From positions 1-48,532 of the forward strand of contig JAJCYS010000046.1 in NCBI GenBank assembly GCA_029262815.1: a stretch of 48,532 bases of DNA, read 5' to 3'. Shown piece after piece: positions 18,127 to 27,057 of the stretch. The position numbers were made by a program, and so were the translations under genes. A model generated the notes under the pieces. That model made no database searches, was not told the DNA's origin, and saw only the letters and a list, made by a program, of their open reading frames with translations. Positions within the stretch are counted from its first letter, which is position 1, and each line of letters begins with the position of its first letter. Origin of the DNA: Deltaproteobacteria bacterium. Its GTDB lineage: Bacteria; Bdellovibrionota; JAJCYS01.

Positions 18127-19326
18127 CTAAATCGTGAACACCATGTGTCTTTTTACGAGCTGAATTTGGCAAAGAGGGCGACCCAAGTACCAGATCCAAA
18201 TGAGCCAAAGTACCCCTACATTTAATTCTATCGTTGAATACATGAGAAACAAAACGAAAACGAGATTATAAAGTCCAAATTGAATGATGAGCTTTGAAGT
18301 ATAAGCTAAGGTGTTGAATTTTGCGTATACGACTCGCAAATAGGCACTAAAAACAAAACTGGGAATCATGATGCAGAGCAACTGAACACTGAATTGAATG
18401 TAGGTTTCGGTCTTAAAAAAAATGAGACCTAACGTAAGTGCTGAAATGCCAAGGTGAATTTTAGAAGAATCTAAAGCTATTGCGTGGTGATTGGCCTTTC
18501 CCTCTTCTATCCATGAGGAAAGCTTAGAACCCACTAATGTCTCGATTAAAATAACCCGTAAGGCCTCGTATATTCTAATAATGATAGAAAGGAGGGATAA
18601 ATAACCCTCTCCCAGGCTTAAAAAAGCACTACGGAGCACTGTTTGGAAAAGTCCTTCCCCGAGTGCAGCTATGCCATGCTGCAGGTATAATTTTGTAGCG
18701 GCGCGGATGGAGAGCTTTTGATGAGGTGTCAAGCTGGGCTTTTCTGTTTTGATAAATGCAAGGAGGGCTAATTGGATTAAAGGGACTGTACAGATTGATG
18801 GGATAAACCATTGGATGGGATTACTGGGGCTAAGCCCATAAATGATTAATAACATTGGAATATGAACAAAATTCGGTACTAGATAGACTAGGTGAGCAGC
18901 AAGGAACCGATTTTCGCGTTGTTTATACGTAATGAGCAAGGTCACAAATAAATTTAAAAAACCACACGTAGCTGCGCAAGTAAGTAGAAAAGGGTCCGGA
19001 TCAAAAAAGATTTGTACCCCAGCAGTCATAAGAAACGTAAATCCAGCAACGATGGGGATAGAGATACCGATTACTTGTCCGACTGTTAGTTTTTGAAGCA
19101 AATTAAGACATGTCATACGGACTGATAATGCAAAAAGTGAGATTGAAAAAATAGCACCAAGGTAGATTTGAAGCTCGTCATTCACCTTTGTGAACCCTAA
19201 GAGATAAACAATCAGAATCTCTCGGATAATACCTAAGCCGGTTGCAGCAGAAGAGCACGCAATGGCAATAAAATACGGTGATTTGATTTTTTCTTTATAT
19301 GAATTGAATGTCTGTAAGCTAAGCAT
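18127..19326 (-). CDS. Wzx/MurJ-like polysaccharide flippase
   Basis: 399 residues, hydrophobic throughout, with about eleven or twelve transmembrane helices. The N-terminus (SSAATGLGIIREILIVYLLG) resembles the start of MurJ/MVF-type and Wzx flippases, where an Arg in the first helix is common, and QTVLRSAFLSLGEG in the middle matches a repeat-start segment. A flippase moving undecaprenyl-linked oligosaccharide across the inner membrane is expected in this locus and no other candidate is present. It is first in a leftward set flippase / C5-epimerase / Wzy-like. The assignment rests on topology and context more than on strict motifs. Confidence 0.7.
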   Translation of the reverse strand: MLSLQTFNSYKEKIKSPYFIAIACSSAATGLGIIREILIVYLLGFTKVNDELQIYLGAIFSISLFALSVRMTCLNLLQKLTVGQVIGISIPIVAGFTFLMTAGVQIFFDPDPFLLTCAATCGFLNLFVTLLITYKQRENRFLAAHLVYLVPNFVHIPMLLIIYGLSPSNPIQWFIPSICTVPLIQLALLAFIKTEKPSLTPHQKLSIRAATKLYLQHGIAALGEGLFQTVLRSAFLSLGEGYLSLLSIIIRIYEALRVILIETLVGSKLSSWIEEGKANHHAIALDSSKIHLGISALTLGLIFFKTETYIQFSVQLLCIMIPSFVFSAYLRVVYAKFNTLAYTSKLIIQFGLYNLVFVLFLMYSTIELNVGVLWLIWIWYLGRPLCQIQLVKRHMVFTI

Positions 19327-19496
19327 CAGCTATATAAGGAAATAACAACAGACGAACCACTTCCGGAGACAAAACAAATAGCAAGAATAGGGATATCTGC
19401 TAATTCGCACCTTTATCTCTGGGTGACGTTGTCTATAATTATAGTATATACCGTAACGGATCCGATATGCGACAAACCATTCACTGAGGTAAATTG

Positions 19497-20633
19497 ATGA
19501 AAATAGTAACTGTGTTGGGGGCTCGACCTCAGTTTGTAAAAGCTGCCGTTGTGTCACGTGAAATTTGCAAAACAAACAGCATCATCGAGAAAATTGTCCA
19601 TACGGGGCAGCACTATGATCGGAATATGTCGGCTCTCTTTTTTGAAGAGCTTTCTATTCCACAACCAGCCTATCATTTGGGTATTGGATCCGGCACACAC
19701 GGTCAGCAAACTGGTCGAATGCTTGAGGAGATCGAACGTGTTCTCATGCAAGAATCGCCGGATTGTGTATTATTGTATGGAGATACGAACTCGACGGTTG
19801 CAGGCGCCTTAGCCGCAGCAAAGATGAATATTCCAATTGCGCATGTTGAGGCTGGGCCAAGGTTAAAAAATACACGTAATCCTGAAGAAATCAATCGTAT
19901 GATGGCCGATCATCTGTCAGATTTATTGTTTACACCATCTGCTCGTGCGACTCAAAATCTCCAAAATGAAGGGATATCCGAAGACAAGCTTTTTTTTGTT
20001 GGTGATGTCATGTATGACGCCACGCTATATTATGCGGCTCTTAGCGAGCAAAAAAGCACAGTTATGGATCAATTAAGCTTAAACGGACAAGATTTTGTTT
20101 TAACCACAGTCCATCGTCAAGAGAATACAGATGATGTTGATCGGTTTAAGCTAATTGTGAGGGCGTTGAGTGACTTAGGTCAAAATATACCTGTTGTGTG
20201 GCCGGTACACCCAAGGTCTAAAAAAGCACTGTGTTCCTTAGGTCTTTGGGAGAAATTAGAAAAGGCAATCACACTGATTGAACCCATTGGATTTTGGGAC
20301 ATGCTGAAGCTTGAGAAAGAGGCAAAATTGGTTGTAACAGATTCTGGTGGTGTTCAAAAAGAAGCCTATTATTTAGGAACACCAGCTATGGTGCTTTGGC
20401 ATGAAACAGCGTGGCCTGAACTCGTGGAGAAAGGCTGGAATACTTTGGTAAATTCTGAAGACCTTCCGAATTTGATAGAAAAAATAGGGTATGAGTTGTC
20501 TCGAAGTAAAACAAAGATTGAATCTCCATATGGGGATGGTAGCGCAGGAAAACAGATTGTATCTGTATTAGATGAAATTATGGAGATTGATACTCACGTA
20601 AAAAAGCATCCAACCGTGACGCCGATCGCTTAA
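19497..20633 (+). CDS. wbpI: non-hydrolysing UDP-N-acetylglucosamine 2-epimerase (WbpI/WecB-like)
   Basis: 378 residues. Family residues are visible: YGDTNST with D96, HVEAG with E118, PEEINR with E131, TVHRQEN and DSGGVQKEA. In the presence of wbpA-B-D-E-like genes the likely reaction is the last step of that pathway: C2 epimerisation of UDP-2,3-diacetamido-2,3-dideoxy-glucuronic acid to the mannuronic acid form. WecB-type UDP-GlcNAc to UDP-ManNAc epimerisation is the alternative. GAGGT lies 7 nt before the ATG at 19497; the preceding TTG is not needed. It is transcribed divergently from the flippase (170-nt gap), and its end overlaps the broken glycosyltransferase by 56 nt. Confidence 0.9.
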   Translation: MKIVTVLGARPQFVKAAVVSREICKTNSIIEKIVHTGQHYDRNMSALFFEELSIPQPAYHLGIGSGTHGQQTGRMLEEIERVLMQESPDCVLLYGDTNSTVAGALAAAKMNIPIAHVEAGPRLKNTRNPEEINRMMADHLSDLLFTPSARATQNLQNEGISEDKLFFVGDVMYDATLYYAALSEQKSTVMDQLSLNGQDFVLTTVHRQENTDDVDRFKLIVRALSDLGQNIPVVWPVHPRSKKALCSLGLWEKLEKAITLIEPIGFWDMLKLEKEAKLVVTDSGGVQKEAYYLGTPAMVLWHETAWPELVEKGWNTLVNSEDLPNLIEKIGYELSRSKTKIESPYGDGSAGKQIVSVLDEIMEIDTHVKKHPTVTPIA

Positions 20634-21798
20634 AGTTAAAATTTTTAAAAGCATAGTCAAATCCATTTTTGCCCATTTGGACGCGTTGCTCTTTAGAGAG
20701 TTTCGAAAGTGTCAACATGGCTTTTGCTAGTGCTGTCGGATCATTGGGTGAGACCGTTATACCACACTTTGCATCTTCGACAGGGTTATTGGACGCATTG
20801 ACAGAGAAGATGACTGGCCGTGCACTGGCAAAGTAATCAAATAATTTATTAGCACTTACCCCGTGTTTCAGAACATCGGATTTTTCCAAAATCATGAGGC
20901 AAGCATGCGCATCTGCAAGTTTGTTATAAATTTCTTTTTTCGGAACTGGATCCAAAAAAGAAACCAGAGAGATATGTTCTTCTTTTTTTCTGTGAATCAA
21001 ACGCTCTTTTTGAGGTCCATCGCCGATAAGTGTGATTCGAATATGTGTATGGGGATTTAGGTTGTGGACTATTTTTGCGGCATCCAGGACATGGTTTAGT
21101 CCATTGGCTTTTCCATGTGCACCAGCAAACACAATATTGAATGTATTTTCTGTTGGAAGCTCCTTCGGTTTAGGGATTAAATCAAAATCAACGCCATTAG
21201 GGAGCGCTAAAGTACGGGTGTGGGTTGCGCCACGAGTCTTTGTATGTTCAAGAAATTGAGGTGTAATGGCAATGATCCCCTGAGATTTTCGATATACAAA
21301 TTTTTCTAACCATTTTAAACCCCAAGTCAAAGGGTTGTATTTGACGAATCGACTTAAGTCTATGAGAGAGTCAGGCCAGAGGTCTCGAAGTTCTAAGATA
21401 AATGGCACTTTAAATTTTTTTGAAACACGCCATGCAGCATAAGGTGTAAATAAATGTGGAGAAGATCACCAAATCAAATCCGGAGGAGGCAGATTTTTTA
21501 ATTGGGGAAGTTTTGTAATACGGTGTGCAAATGACAACATGTTGAGTAGTCGTGCCAGGGTATTGCCTGTGTAGGTGCTGGTGCGAATCCAAAGAAATGG
21601 AACTGAATCGATGGTCATGAATCGATGGTTGCTTTCCGGTGTGAGATACAAATCTTTGCGGGTAGCATGGTCAAAACTGGAAGCCACAATAGTGACGTGA
21701 TGCCCTAATTGGTTGAGATATTTAGCTAACGAAAAATGCCGAGTGCCGCCAGAAGTATCTGGGGCAACAGCGTAATGATTGAACATCCATATATTCAC
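20578..21798 (-). pseudogene. glycosyltransferase family 4 (WbuB-like), interrupted by an in-frame TGA
   Basis: The full frame (407 codons) encodes a GT4 enzyme. The N-terminal acceptor domain begins MNIWMFNHYAVAPDTSGGTR with an SGGTRH nucleotide-sugar loop, and the C-terminal half has LALPNGVD, GDGPQKERL and a donor-site KHGVSANKLFDYFASARP. One TGA at 21468-21466 splits it. The sequence before is PPPDLIW and after is SSPHLFTPYAAW, where relatives have a glycine (GSSPHLF), so a single GGA-to-TGA change explains it. Both halves stay in the same frame and look otherwise intact, so the lesion is recent, a sequencing error, or read through at some level. It starts at GTG 21798 with GGAAA upstream. 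Confidence 0.85.
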
Positions 21799-21911
21799 TA
21801 CATTTCCATTTTAACGGTTTTATATTTTATATCAAATAGTTAATTTAATTGGGGATATAAGGTATGAGAAATAATATATTAGTATAATTTGATAAATAAA
21901 CAATATTTATT

Positions 21912-21918
21912 CCGATAA
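21912..21918 (+). promoter_or_regulatory. CCGATAA element just upstream of the first DUF4838 gene
   Basis: CCGATAA lies 6 nt before the GTG start, where a Shine-Dalgarno sequence would be expected, and no purine-rich site is present. The same heptamer, in the same setting (ttattCCGATAA here, ttataCCGATAA there), lies 7 nt before the second DUF4838 gene. It may simply have been copied with the gene. An exact TATAAT lies at 21883-21888 in the AT-rich 126-nt gap, without a good -35 box. Confidence 0.35.
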
Positions 21919-21924
21919 GCCCAT

Positions 21925-24204
21925 GTGGCTGTATCTAAAAAAACATGGATTTCGGCTTGGAGCCTTCTTGTTATTGCTGGTCTGTTGAATGGATGTGGGG
22001 GTGGCAGTTCAAGTGAACCGAGCCGGGGCAGTGCGCCGCAATCACGTAATCAAAATACTACAATCATCAAAGCTCGAGCCAATTTTTTTCCATTTGGCAA
22101 TCCATTTATTTCTGATGCCCAAGCTATTGAATCTGGAAAGCAAATAGATTTAAGTTTCTGTGGAGATTCTTTTTTTGAGGTGAATCGAGACATTGCATCG
22201 AGTGCGTTGATTGATGGCCCAAGAGAGCTTGAGAATCGTATCGACGATATTCCAAAATACCCTGTTGTAATCCCTGGAAAGGACAGTACATTTATTGTTT
22301 CGTCAAATCAACCTAATGAGGTTGAGGTTTTGGCGGCTCAAGAGCTTCAAGGTTATGTTTTCAAAATGACAGGACGAACTTTGCCAATTGTATCTGAGCG
22401 TGGCATAAACCCTAATATTAAAACCCAAATGTTATATATTCACATCGGGGCAACTGAAGCCTCTAAAGCGGAAGGTCTACCCGATGAGCTTATTCGAGAC
22501 GAAGGCATTCAAATCAAAACCTTTGAAGGGCCCGATCATAATTATTTATTCCTGACGGGACGATCCGGGTTTGGAACGCTTTTTGCCGTTTACACATTTC
22601 TTGAAAAAATTGCGGGTGTTCGTTGGTATCTCCCCGGTGAAATTGGTGAGCATATTCCAAAACAGAGTGAATTTTTGATCCCTGAAATTAGTGTGATCGA
22701 AAATCCAAGTTTTGAATCAAGGCAAATGTCAGGGTTTTTTGAAGGCGATGATCGACGATGGTTGTGGAAAAACAAAATGTCCTCGCCAAAGCATATTTTG
22801 CAATTTTCACACAATATGCTTCATATATTTAAACCAAGCAAATACAAACAAACTCGACCTGATATTTTTCCTATACAAAGCCAGAGTTTTATCGGTCCAA
22901 AAAGATATATCCCAATAGATGATACGGATCCGAGATGGCATCCGGTGATGACGAACAAATTTGTTCAAGATGAGTCGTTTCGGAAAGCGAATGAGCATTT
23001 TTCTAAAGACCCCAAAGCAAAAAGTTTTTCACTAGGCATGAATGATGGGTATATTTATGATGAAGCCTCAGATGTGCCTGCGTACAATCCACAAAAACTG
23101 AAGAATAGTATAGGAAATACCCATTTAACAGATTTGTTATTTGATTTTGCCAGCAATGTGGGCTGTAAAGTGCACCAACAATTTCCAGATAAACTCATTG
23201 GTACCTTGGCGTATCAAGAAGCGCATGATCCGCCTAATAAACCAGTTTCTGTCAATGTTGTTCCGTTTTTAACATACGATCGTGCGATGTGGCGGGATAG
23301 GTTGTTAGCTTTTAAAGAAAAAAATAGGGCAGCGGCTTGGTTACAGAAAGCGAAATACCTAGGTATCTACGACTATTATTATGGGGCATCTTATTTGGTG
23401 CCACGATTTTATCCACATCTCATAGATTCATCGATTAAATTTTATGCTGATTTTGGAGGACGTGTTAAAGGTTATTTTGCAGAAGCATATCCCAGCTGGG
23501 GTTTAGAAGGACCACAACTGTATATCGCGTCTCAACTATTGTGGAACTCTAAAGCCAATGTTGATGAGTTGTTAGATGATTTTTATACAAATTTTTTTAA
23601 ATCCGCAAAAGAGCCTATGCGACAGTATTTCCAAAAACTTGAATCGCTTTGGATGAATATGACACCGAAGCAAGAGCGGTCTTTTAAAGATAATGCACGA
23701 ATTACATTTCATGCGTGGTATTACAACGGTGGGGCGTTGCAACTATATACGCCTGCAGCAATCAAAGAACTGGATAAATATCTTAAGACGGCATTTGGGC
23801 TAGCTGCAACTACACTCGTGAAAAAACGTATCGGGCTATTTGAAAAAGCCTTTCGACATGGCAAGTTGATGGCGCTTCTTTACAACTTGGATCAAAACTA
23901 CTTCTTGCCTATTGCTAAGGTGACATCGAAGCAGAATGCAACTTATCTCTTGAATCATCTGAGACTATTTTTTGATTTAGGGAAACAAAGAAAAATTTTA
24001 TATGGCGAAATTAAACAAAATCCAATTTTGAAGCCACGGTTTGATTACTTTACACAATTTGCACCCAATCCACAGTACGGGTACCCCTTTAAAGGATACA
24101 AGAAAGTTATCCAAGCGCTAAAGGAGTGGGCCAAAAAAAACGACGAAAGCCAGCTGCACACCTTACAGCAGTATGAAGTAATTTTCCCTCAATTGTTGCT
24201 TTAA
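21925..24204 (+). CDS. DUF4838 lipoprotein, putative glycoside-hydrolase-like protein (paralog 1)
   Basis: 759 residues. The signal peptide ends in a lipobox LLNGC with the lipidated Cys at residue 24, followed by a Gly/Ser linker, so the protein is a lipoprotein of the cell envelope. An alpha-glucuronidase-type N-terminal domain is seen in VEVLAAQELQGYVFKMTGR, followed by GVRWYLPGEIGEHIP, the hallmark of DUF4838. The following region (LTYDRAMWRDRL, AEAYPSWGLEGPQLYIASQL) fits a TIM-barrel-like glycan-binding or hydrolase domain. No catalytic residue can be named with certainty. It starts at GTG with no Shine-Dalgarno. A tandem paralog follows after 74 nt. Its position in a polysaccharide locus suggests action on the organism's own uronic-acid-containing glycan. 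Confidence 0.8.
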   Translation: MAVSKKTWISAWSLLVIAGLLNGCGGGSSSEPSRGSAPQSRNQNTTIIKARANFFPFGNPFISDAQAIESGKQIDLSFCGDSFFEVNRDIASSALIDGPRELENRIDDIPKYPVVIPGKDSTFIVSSNQPNEVEVLAAQELQGYVFKMTGRTLPIVSERGINPNIKTQMLYIHIGATEASKAEGLPDELIRDEGIQIKTFEGPDHNYLFLTGRSGFGTLFAVYTFLEKIAGVRWYLPGEIGEHIPKQSEFLIPEISVIENPSFESRQMSGFFEGDDRRWLWKNKMSSPKHILQFSHNMLHIFKPSKYKQTRPDIFPIQSQSFIGPKRYIPIDDTDPRWHPVMTNKFVQDESFRKANEHFSKDPKAKSFSLGMNDGYIYDEASDVPAYNPQKLKNSIGNTHLTDLLFDFASNVGCKVHQQFPDKLIGTLAYQEAHDPPNKPVSVNVVPFLTYDRAMWRDRLLAFKEKNRAAAWLQKAKYLGIYDYYYGASYLVPRFYPHLIDSSIKFYADFGGRVKGYFAEAYPSWGLEGPQLYIASQLLWNSKANVDELLDDFYTNFFKSAKEPMRQYFQKLESLWMNMTPKQERSFKDNARITFHAWYYNGGALQLYTPAAIKELDKYLKTAFGLAATTLVKKRIGLFEKAFRHGKLMALLYNLDQNYFLPIAKVTSKQNATYLLNHLRLFFDLGKQRKILYGEIKQNPILKPRFDYFTQFAPNPQYGYPFKGYKKVIQALKEWAKKNDESQLHTLQQYEVIFPQLLL

Positions 24205-24264
24205 TGTGTGATAACAGGTAGTTACAATCTTCTAAAGTTTTATTTTAAATTAATTTACTTTATA

Positions 24265-24271
24265 CCGATAA
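24265..24271 (+). promoter_or_regulatory. CCGATAA element upstream of the second DUF4838 gene
   Basis: This is the second copy of the CCGATAA heptamer, 7 nt before the ATG at 24279, again replacing a recognisable Shine-Dalgarno site. The short gap (24205-24278) is strongly AT-rich. Conservation of the element between tandem paralogs that otherwise differ at many positions hints at a role in translation start, or at a duplication that included the leader. Confidence 0.35.
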
Positions 24272-24278
24272 ACTGTTT

Positions 24279-26444
24279 ATGTTTATTGAAAATAGAGGGA
24301 ATATATGTGGTGTAGTCCTAGTATCCTTAATTTGTTTGGGTTTTACAAGTTGTGGGAAAGGGGGGACTGTCCGGCCTATTCGGGTTGAACAAGCGATTAG
24401 TGACTGTGACTTGTTTGGTGGTGATGTAGATGCCGAGATTGATGACTCACGTGGATTAAGTTCGCTTAATTCACGTCGTGACCTTCAATCTGATAAGACT
24501 ATACCAATAGTCAGCGAGGGAACTGCTAAGGCTGTCATAATAATGCCCAAAAAGGCAACGGATTTCGTAACATTAGCTGCAGATCAACTAATACATTACG
24601 TACAAAAAATTTCAGGAGCTAAATTAGCTAAAATAAATGAGGGAAATGAAGTACCACAAGAGATTCAGACAACTATTCATGTTGGGGCAACAAACACAAC
24701 AAAAGAAACAGGGTTGCCGGATGAACAGCTAGACGTTGAAGGTGTTCAAATCAAATCAGTTTTTGATGATGAAAATAAACATCAAATTTTTATTCTTGGT
24801 AAAGAGGATCAGTCCACGTTATTTGCTGCCTACACTTTTATAGAATCATTCTTGGGTGTTCGCTGGTATCTCCCGGGAGAGCTTGGTGAGCATATAGATA
24901 CTCAAAAAACTTTGACTTTGCCTCAAGTAAATTTGGTACACAACCCAGGGTTTCAGACTCGGCAGATGAGTGGCTTTAAAAGCGCTGAAGAGAGGATTTG
25001 GACATCGAAACAACGACTATCAGCCCCCAAAAATATTATTTATTTTGCCCATAATTTGCTTCATATTTTTAAGCCTAGTGAGTATAAGTCTCCTCATCCA
25101 GAGGTGTTTCCATCAAAGAAGGGAGGACTCTTAGGATTTAAGAAATATTTTCCAAAAAGTGACAGCGATCCAAAATGGCAACCTGTCATGACGGAACCTT
25201 TTGTGCTACAAGAGGCGGTGCGTAAAGCTGAGGCGCATTTTGCAAAGCATCCTAACGCCAGAAGTTTTGGTGTGGGGATCAATGATGGTAGTTTGTATGA
25301 CGAAGAATTTGATATACCCACTTACAATCCAGGAAAGTTAAAAAACAGAATTGGGAGTGTCGATCTGTCGGATTTGATTTTTGCTTTTTCGAGTTACGTT
25401 GGGTGTTCGGTTCAAAAAAAATTCCCCAAAAAAATAATTGGTGCGCTTGCCTATCAAGAGGGACATGAACCCCCCAAAAACCCAATCGCAACAAATATAA
25501 TGCCGTATCTGACTTACGATCGTGCGATGTGGAGAGATGCAGGCATCAAAAAGAAAGATCAAGCCTTAGTCAAAGGGTGGTTAGAAAAATCAAAATATAT
25601 AGGCATTTATGATTACCTCTATGGTGCCTCTTATTTGACACCTCGATTCTATCCACACCTTATCGATGAGTCTGTGAAATTTTATGCCTCATTTGGAGAT
25701 CGTGTGAGGGGATACTACGCTGAGGCGTATCCCAATTGGGGACTTGATGGTCCGAAACTCTATATTGCAACTCGACTTTTATGGGATCCCAAAGCAGATG
25801 TAGATGAGCTGTTAAATGAGTTTTATAATAAATTTTTCAAAAAAGCTAAATTCCCTATGAAGCAATATTTTGAAAAACTAGAATCTATTTGGATGAATAT
25901 GACACCCGAGCAATCAAAAGTCTTTCAACAAGACGCCAAGATTACATACCATGCTTGGTTTTATAATGGAAAATCTGTAATTTTATTTACGCCAGCTGTC
26001 ATTCAAGAGCTCGAAGGATACTTAACGACTGCAAAAGAAATTGCTGTAAACGATTTAGTCAAAAGAAGGATTGCATTTTTTGAAACCGCCTTTAATCACG
26101 CAAAAAATATTTCATTAATCTATAATCTAGATAAATCGTACTTTGCTACAGTGTCTTCTCCTAAAAATGGACAAGAAGCTAAGGCTCTGCAACAAAAAAT
26201 CGAATCTTTTTACGACATGAGTAAAAAGCGAAAAGAATTGTATACTGCAATCAATTCAGATTCGTTGTTAAAACCGCGGTTTGATTATTTTATTCAGTTT
26301 GGAAAAAATCCTAAATATGGATTTCAATTTTCGGGATATAAGCGTGCACTTTCAATTTTGAAAACTTGGGCACAAACTAATGACCCGGGTCTTGTGAATT
26401 CACTGAATCAATACGAGCGGGAACTTCCTGGCTTCTTGCTTTAG
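24279..26444 (+). CDS. DUF4838 lipoprotein, putative glycoside-hydrolase-like protein (paralog 2)
   Basis: 721 residues, collinear with the preceding gene over its full length. Examples are GVRWYLPGELGEHID, LTYDRAMWRDAG, YYAEAYPNWGLDGPKLYIAT and KLESIWMNMTPEQ, each with a close match in paralog 1. A hydrophobic signal peptide ends at FTSC (Cys25), a slightly unusual lipobox. The two copies have diverged too far for a very recent duplication but share the same order of blocks, the same ends (YERELPGFLL against YEVIFPQLLL) and the same leader heptamer. The function is inferred as for paralog 1. The last 68 nt overlap the convergent sugar transferase gene. Confidence 0.8.
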   Translation: MFIENRGNICGVVLVSLICLGFTSCGKGGTVRPIRVEQAISDCDLFGGDVDAEIDDSRGLSSLNSRRDLQSDKTIPIVSEGTAKAVIIMPKKATDFVTLAADQLIHYVQKISGAKLAKINEGNEVPQEIQTTIHVGATNTTKETGLPDEQLDVEGVQIKSVFDDENKHQIFILGKEDQSTLFAAYTFIESFLGVRWYLPGELGEHIDTQKTLTLPQVNLVHNPGFQTRQMSGFKSAEERIWTSKQRLSAPKNIIYFAHNLLHIFKPSEYKSPHPEVFPSKKGGLLGFKKYFPKSDSDPKWQPVMTEPFVLQEAVRKAEAHFAKHPNARSFGVGINDGSLYDEEFDIPTYNPGKLKNRIGSVDLSDLIFAFSSYVGCSVQKKFPKKIIGALAYQEGHEPPKNPIATNIMPYLTYDRAMWRDAGIKKKDQALVKGWLEKSKYIGIYDYLYGASYLTPRFYPHLIDESVKFYASFGDRVRGYYAEAYPNWGLDGPKLYIATRLLWDPKADVDELLNEFYNKFFKKAKFPMKQYFEKLESIWMNMTPEQSKVFQQDAKITYHAWFYNGKSVILFTPAVIQELEGYLTTAKEIAVNDLVKRRIAFFETAFNHAKNISLIYNLDKSYFATVSSPKNGQEAKALQQKIESFYDMSKKRKELYTAINSDSLLKPRFDYFIQFGKNPKYGFQFSGYKRALSILKTWAQTNDPGLVNSLNQYERELPGFLL

Positions 26445-27057
26445 ATGTGCCCGTAAATGGGGGCATGGTCGTATGACCATCAGCAGATATGCCTTCTTTC
26501 GTGAGGACCTTAATCAGGGTAGAAGTCAAAATTTTAATATCTAACCTAAAATACCAATGGTCCACATACCAAACATCTAACTTAAATTTTTCGGGCCAGG
26601 ACAATGCATTTCTCCCATTAATTTGAGCCCATCCTGTTACACCTGGTTTCATGAGATGGCGTCTAGCTTGTTCTATTGAATACAATGGGAGATATTCCAA
26701 AAGTAATGGTCTAGGTCCAACCAAACTCATGTCCCCCTTGAGGACATTCCATAATTCAGGGAGTTCATCCAAACTCCACCTTCGAAGCATAGCACCGAGA
26801 GATGTGACGGCTTGGTTTCCTGAACTATTTTGGTTTTCAGGTTCATAATCCATTGTCCGAAATTTGATCATTTGAAAAGGGGTGCCGTGCAAGCCAGGTC
26901 GGTTTTGTTTAAAAAAAATTGGTGAGCCCATTTTAATTCGAATACACATCGAGATGCAAAGAAGGAAGGGCGAAAGCAATATGATAAGTACAAATGAAAT
27001 CAAAACATCAAGGCCGCGTTTAAGAGCTTTAGAAATCATATCAGGGCTGAATTTCAT
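26377..27057 (-). CDS. pglC: initiating sugar phosphotransferase (PglC-like, bacterial sugar transferase)
   Basis: About 226 residues from ATG 27057; ATG 27108 and ATG 27039 are also possible, and 27039 fits the usual PglC N-terminus best. A single re-entrant or transmembrane helix (GLDVLISFVLIILLSPFLLC) is followed by the catalytic domain with FKQNRPGLHGTPFQMIKFRT, LDELPELWNVLKGDMSLVGP and GVTGWAQINGRNAL. These enzymes transfer a sugar-1-phosphate from UDP to undecaprenyl phosphate; PglC itself uses UDP-diacetylbacillosamine, which matches the other pgl-like genes. The stop lies inside the 3' end of the convergent DUF4838 gene. It overlaps the PglE-like gene by 17 nt. Confidence 0.88.
   Translation of the reverse strand: MKFSPDMISKALKRGLDVLISFVLIILLSPFLLCISMCIRIKMGSPIFFKQNRPGLHGTPFQMIKFRTMDYEPENQNSSGNQAVTSLGAMLRRWSLDELPELWNVLKGDMSLVGPRPLLLEYLPLYSIEQARRHLMKPGVTGWAQINGRNALSWPEKFKLDVWYVDHWYFRLDIKILTSTLIKVLTKEGISADGHTTMPPFTGTSKARSQEVPARIDSVNSQDPGH

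Noticed and set aside
21466..21468. TGA in the glycosyltransferase as a recoded tryptophan or selenocysteine codon
   Set aside because: TGA is used as a normal stop by other genes here (for example the genes ending at 2919, 30331 and 46809), and relatives have Gly at this site, so a nonsense mutation is simpler.
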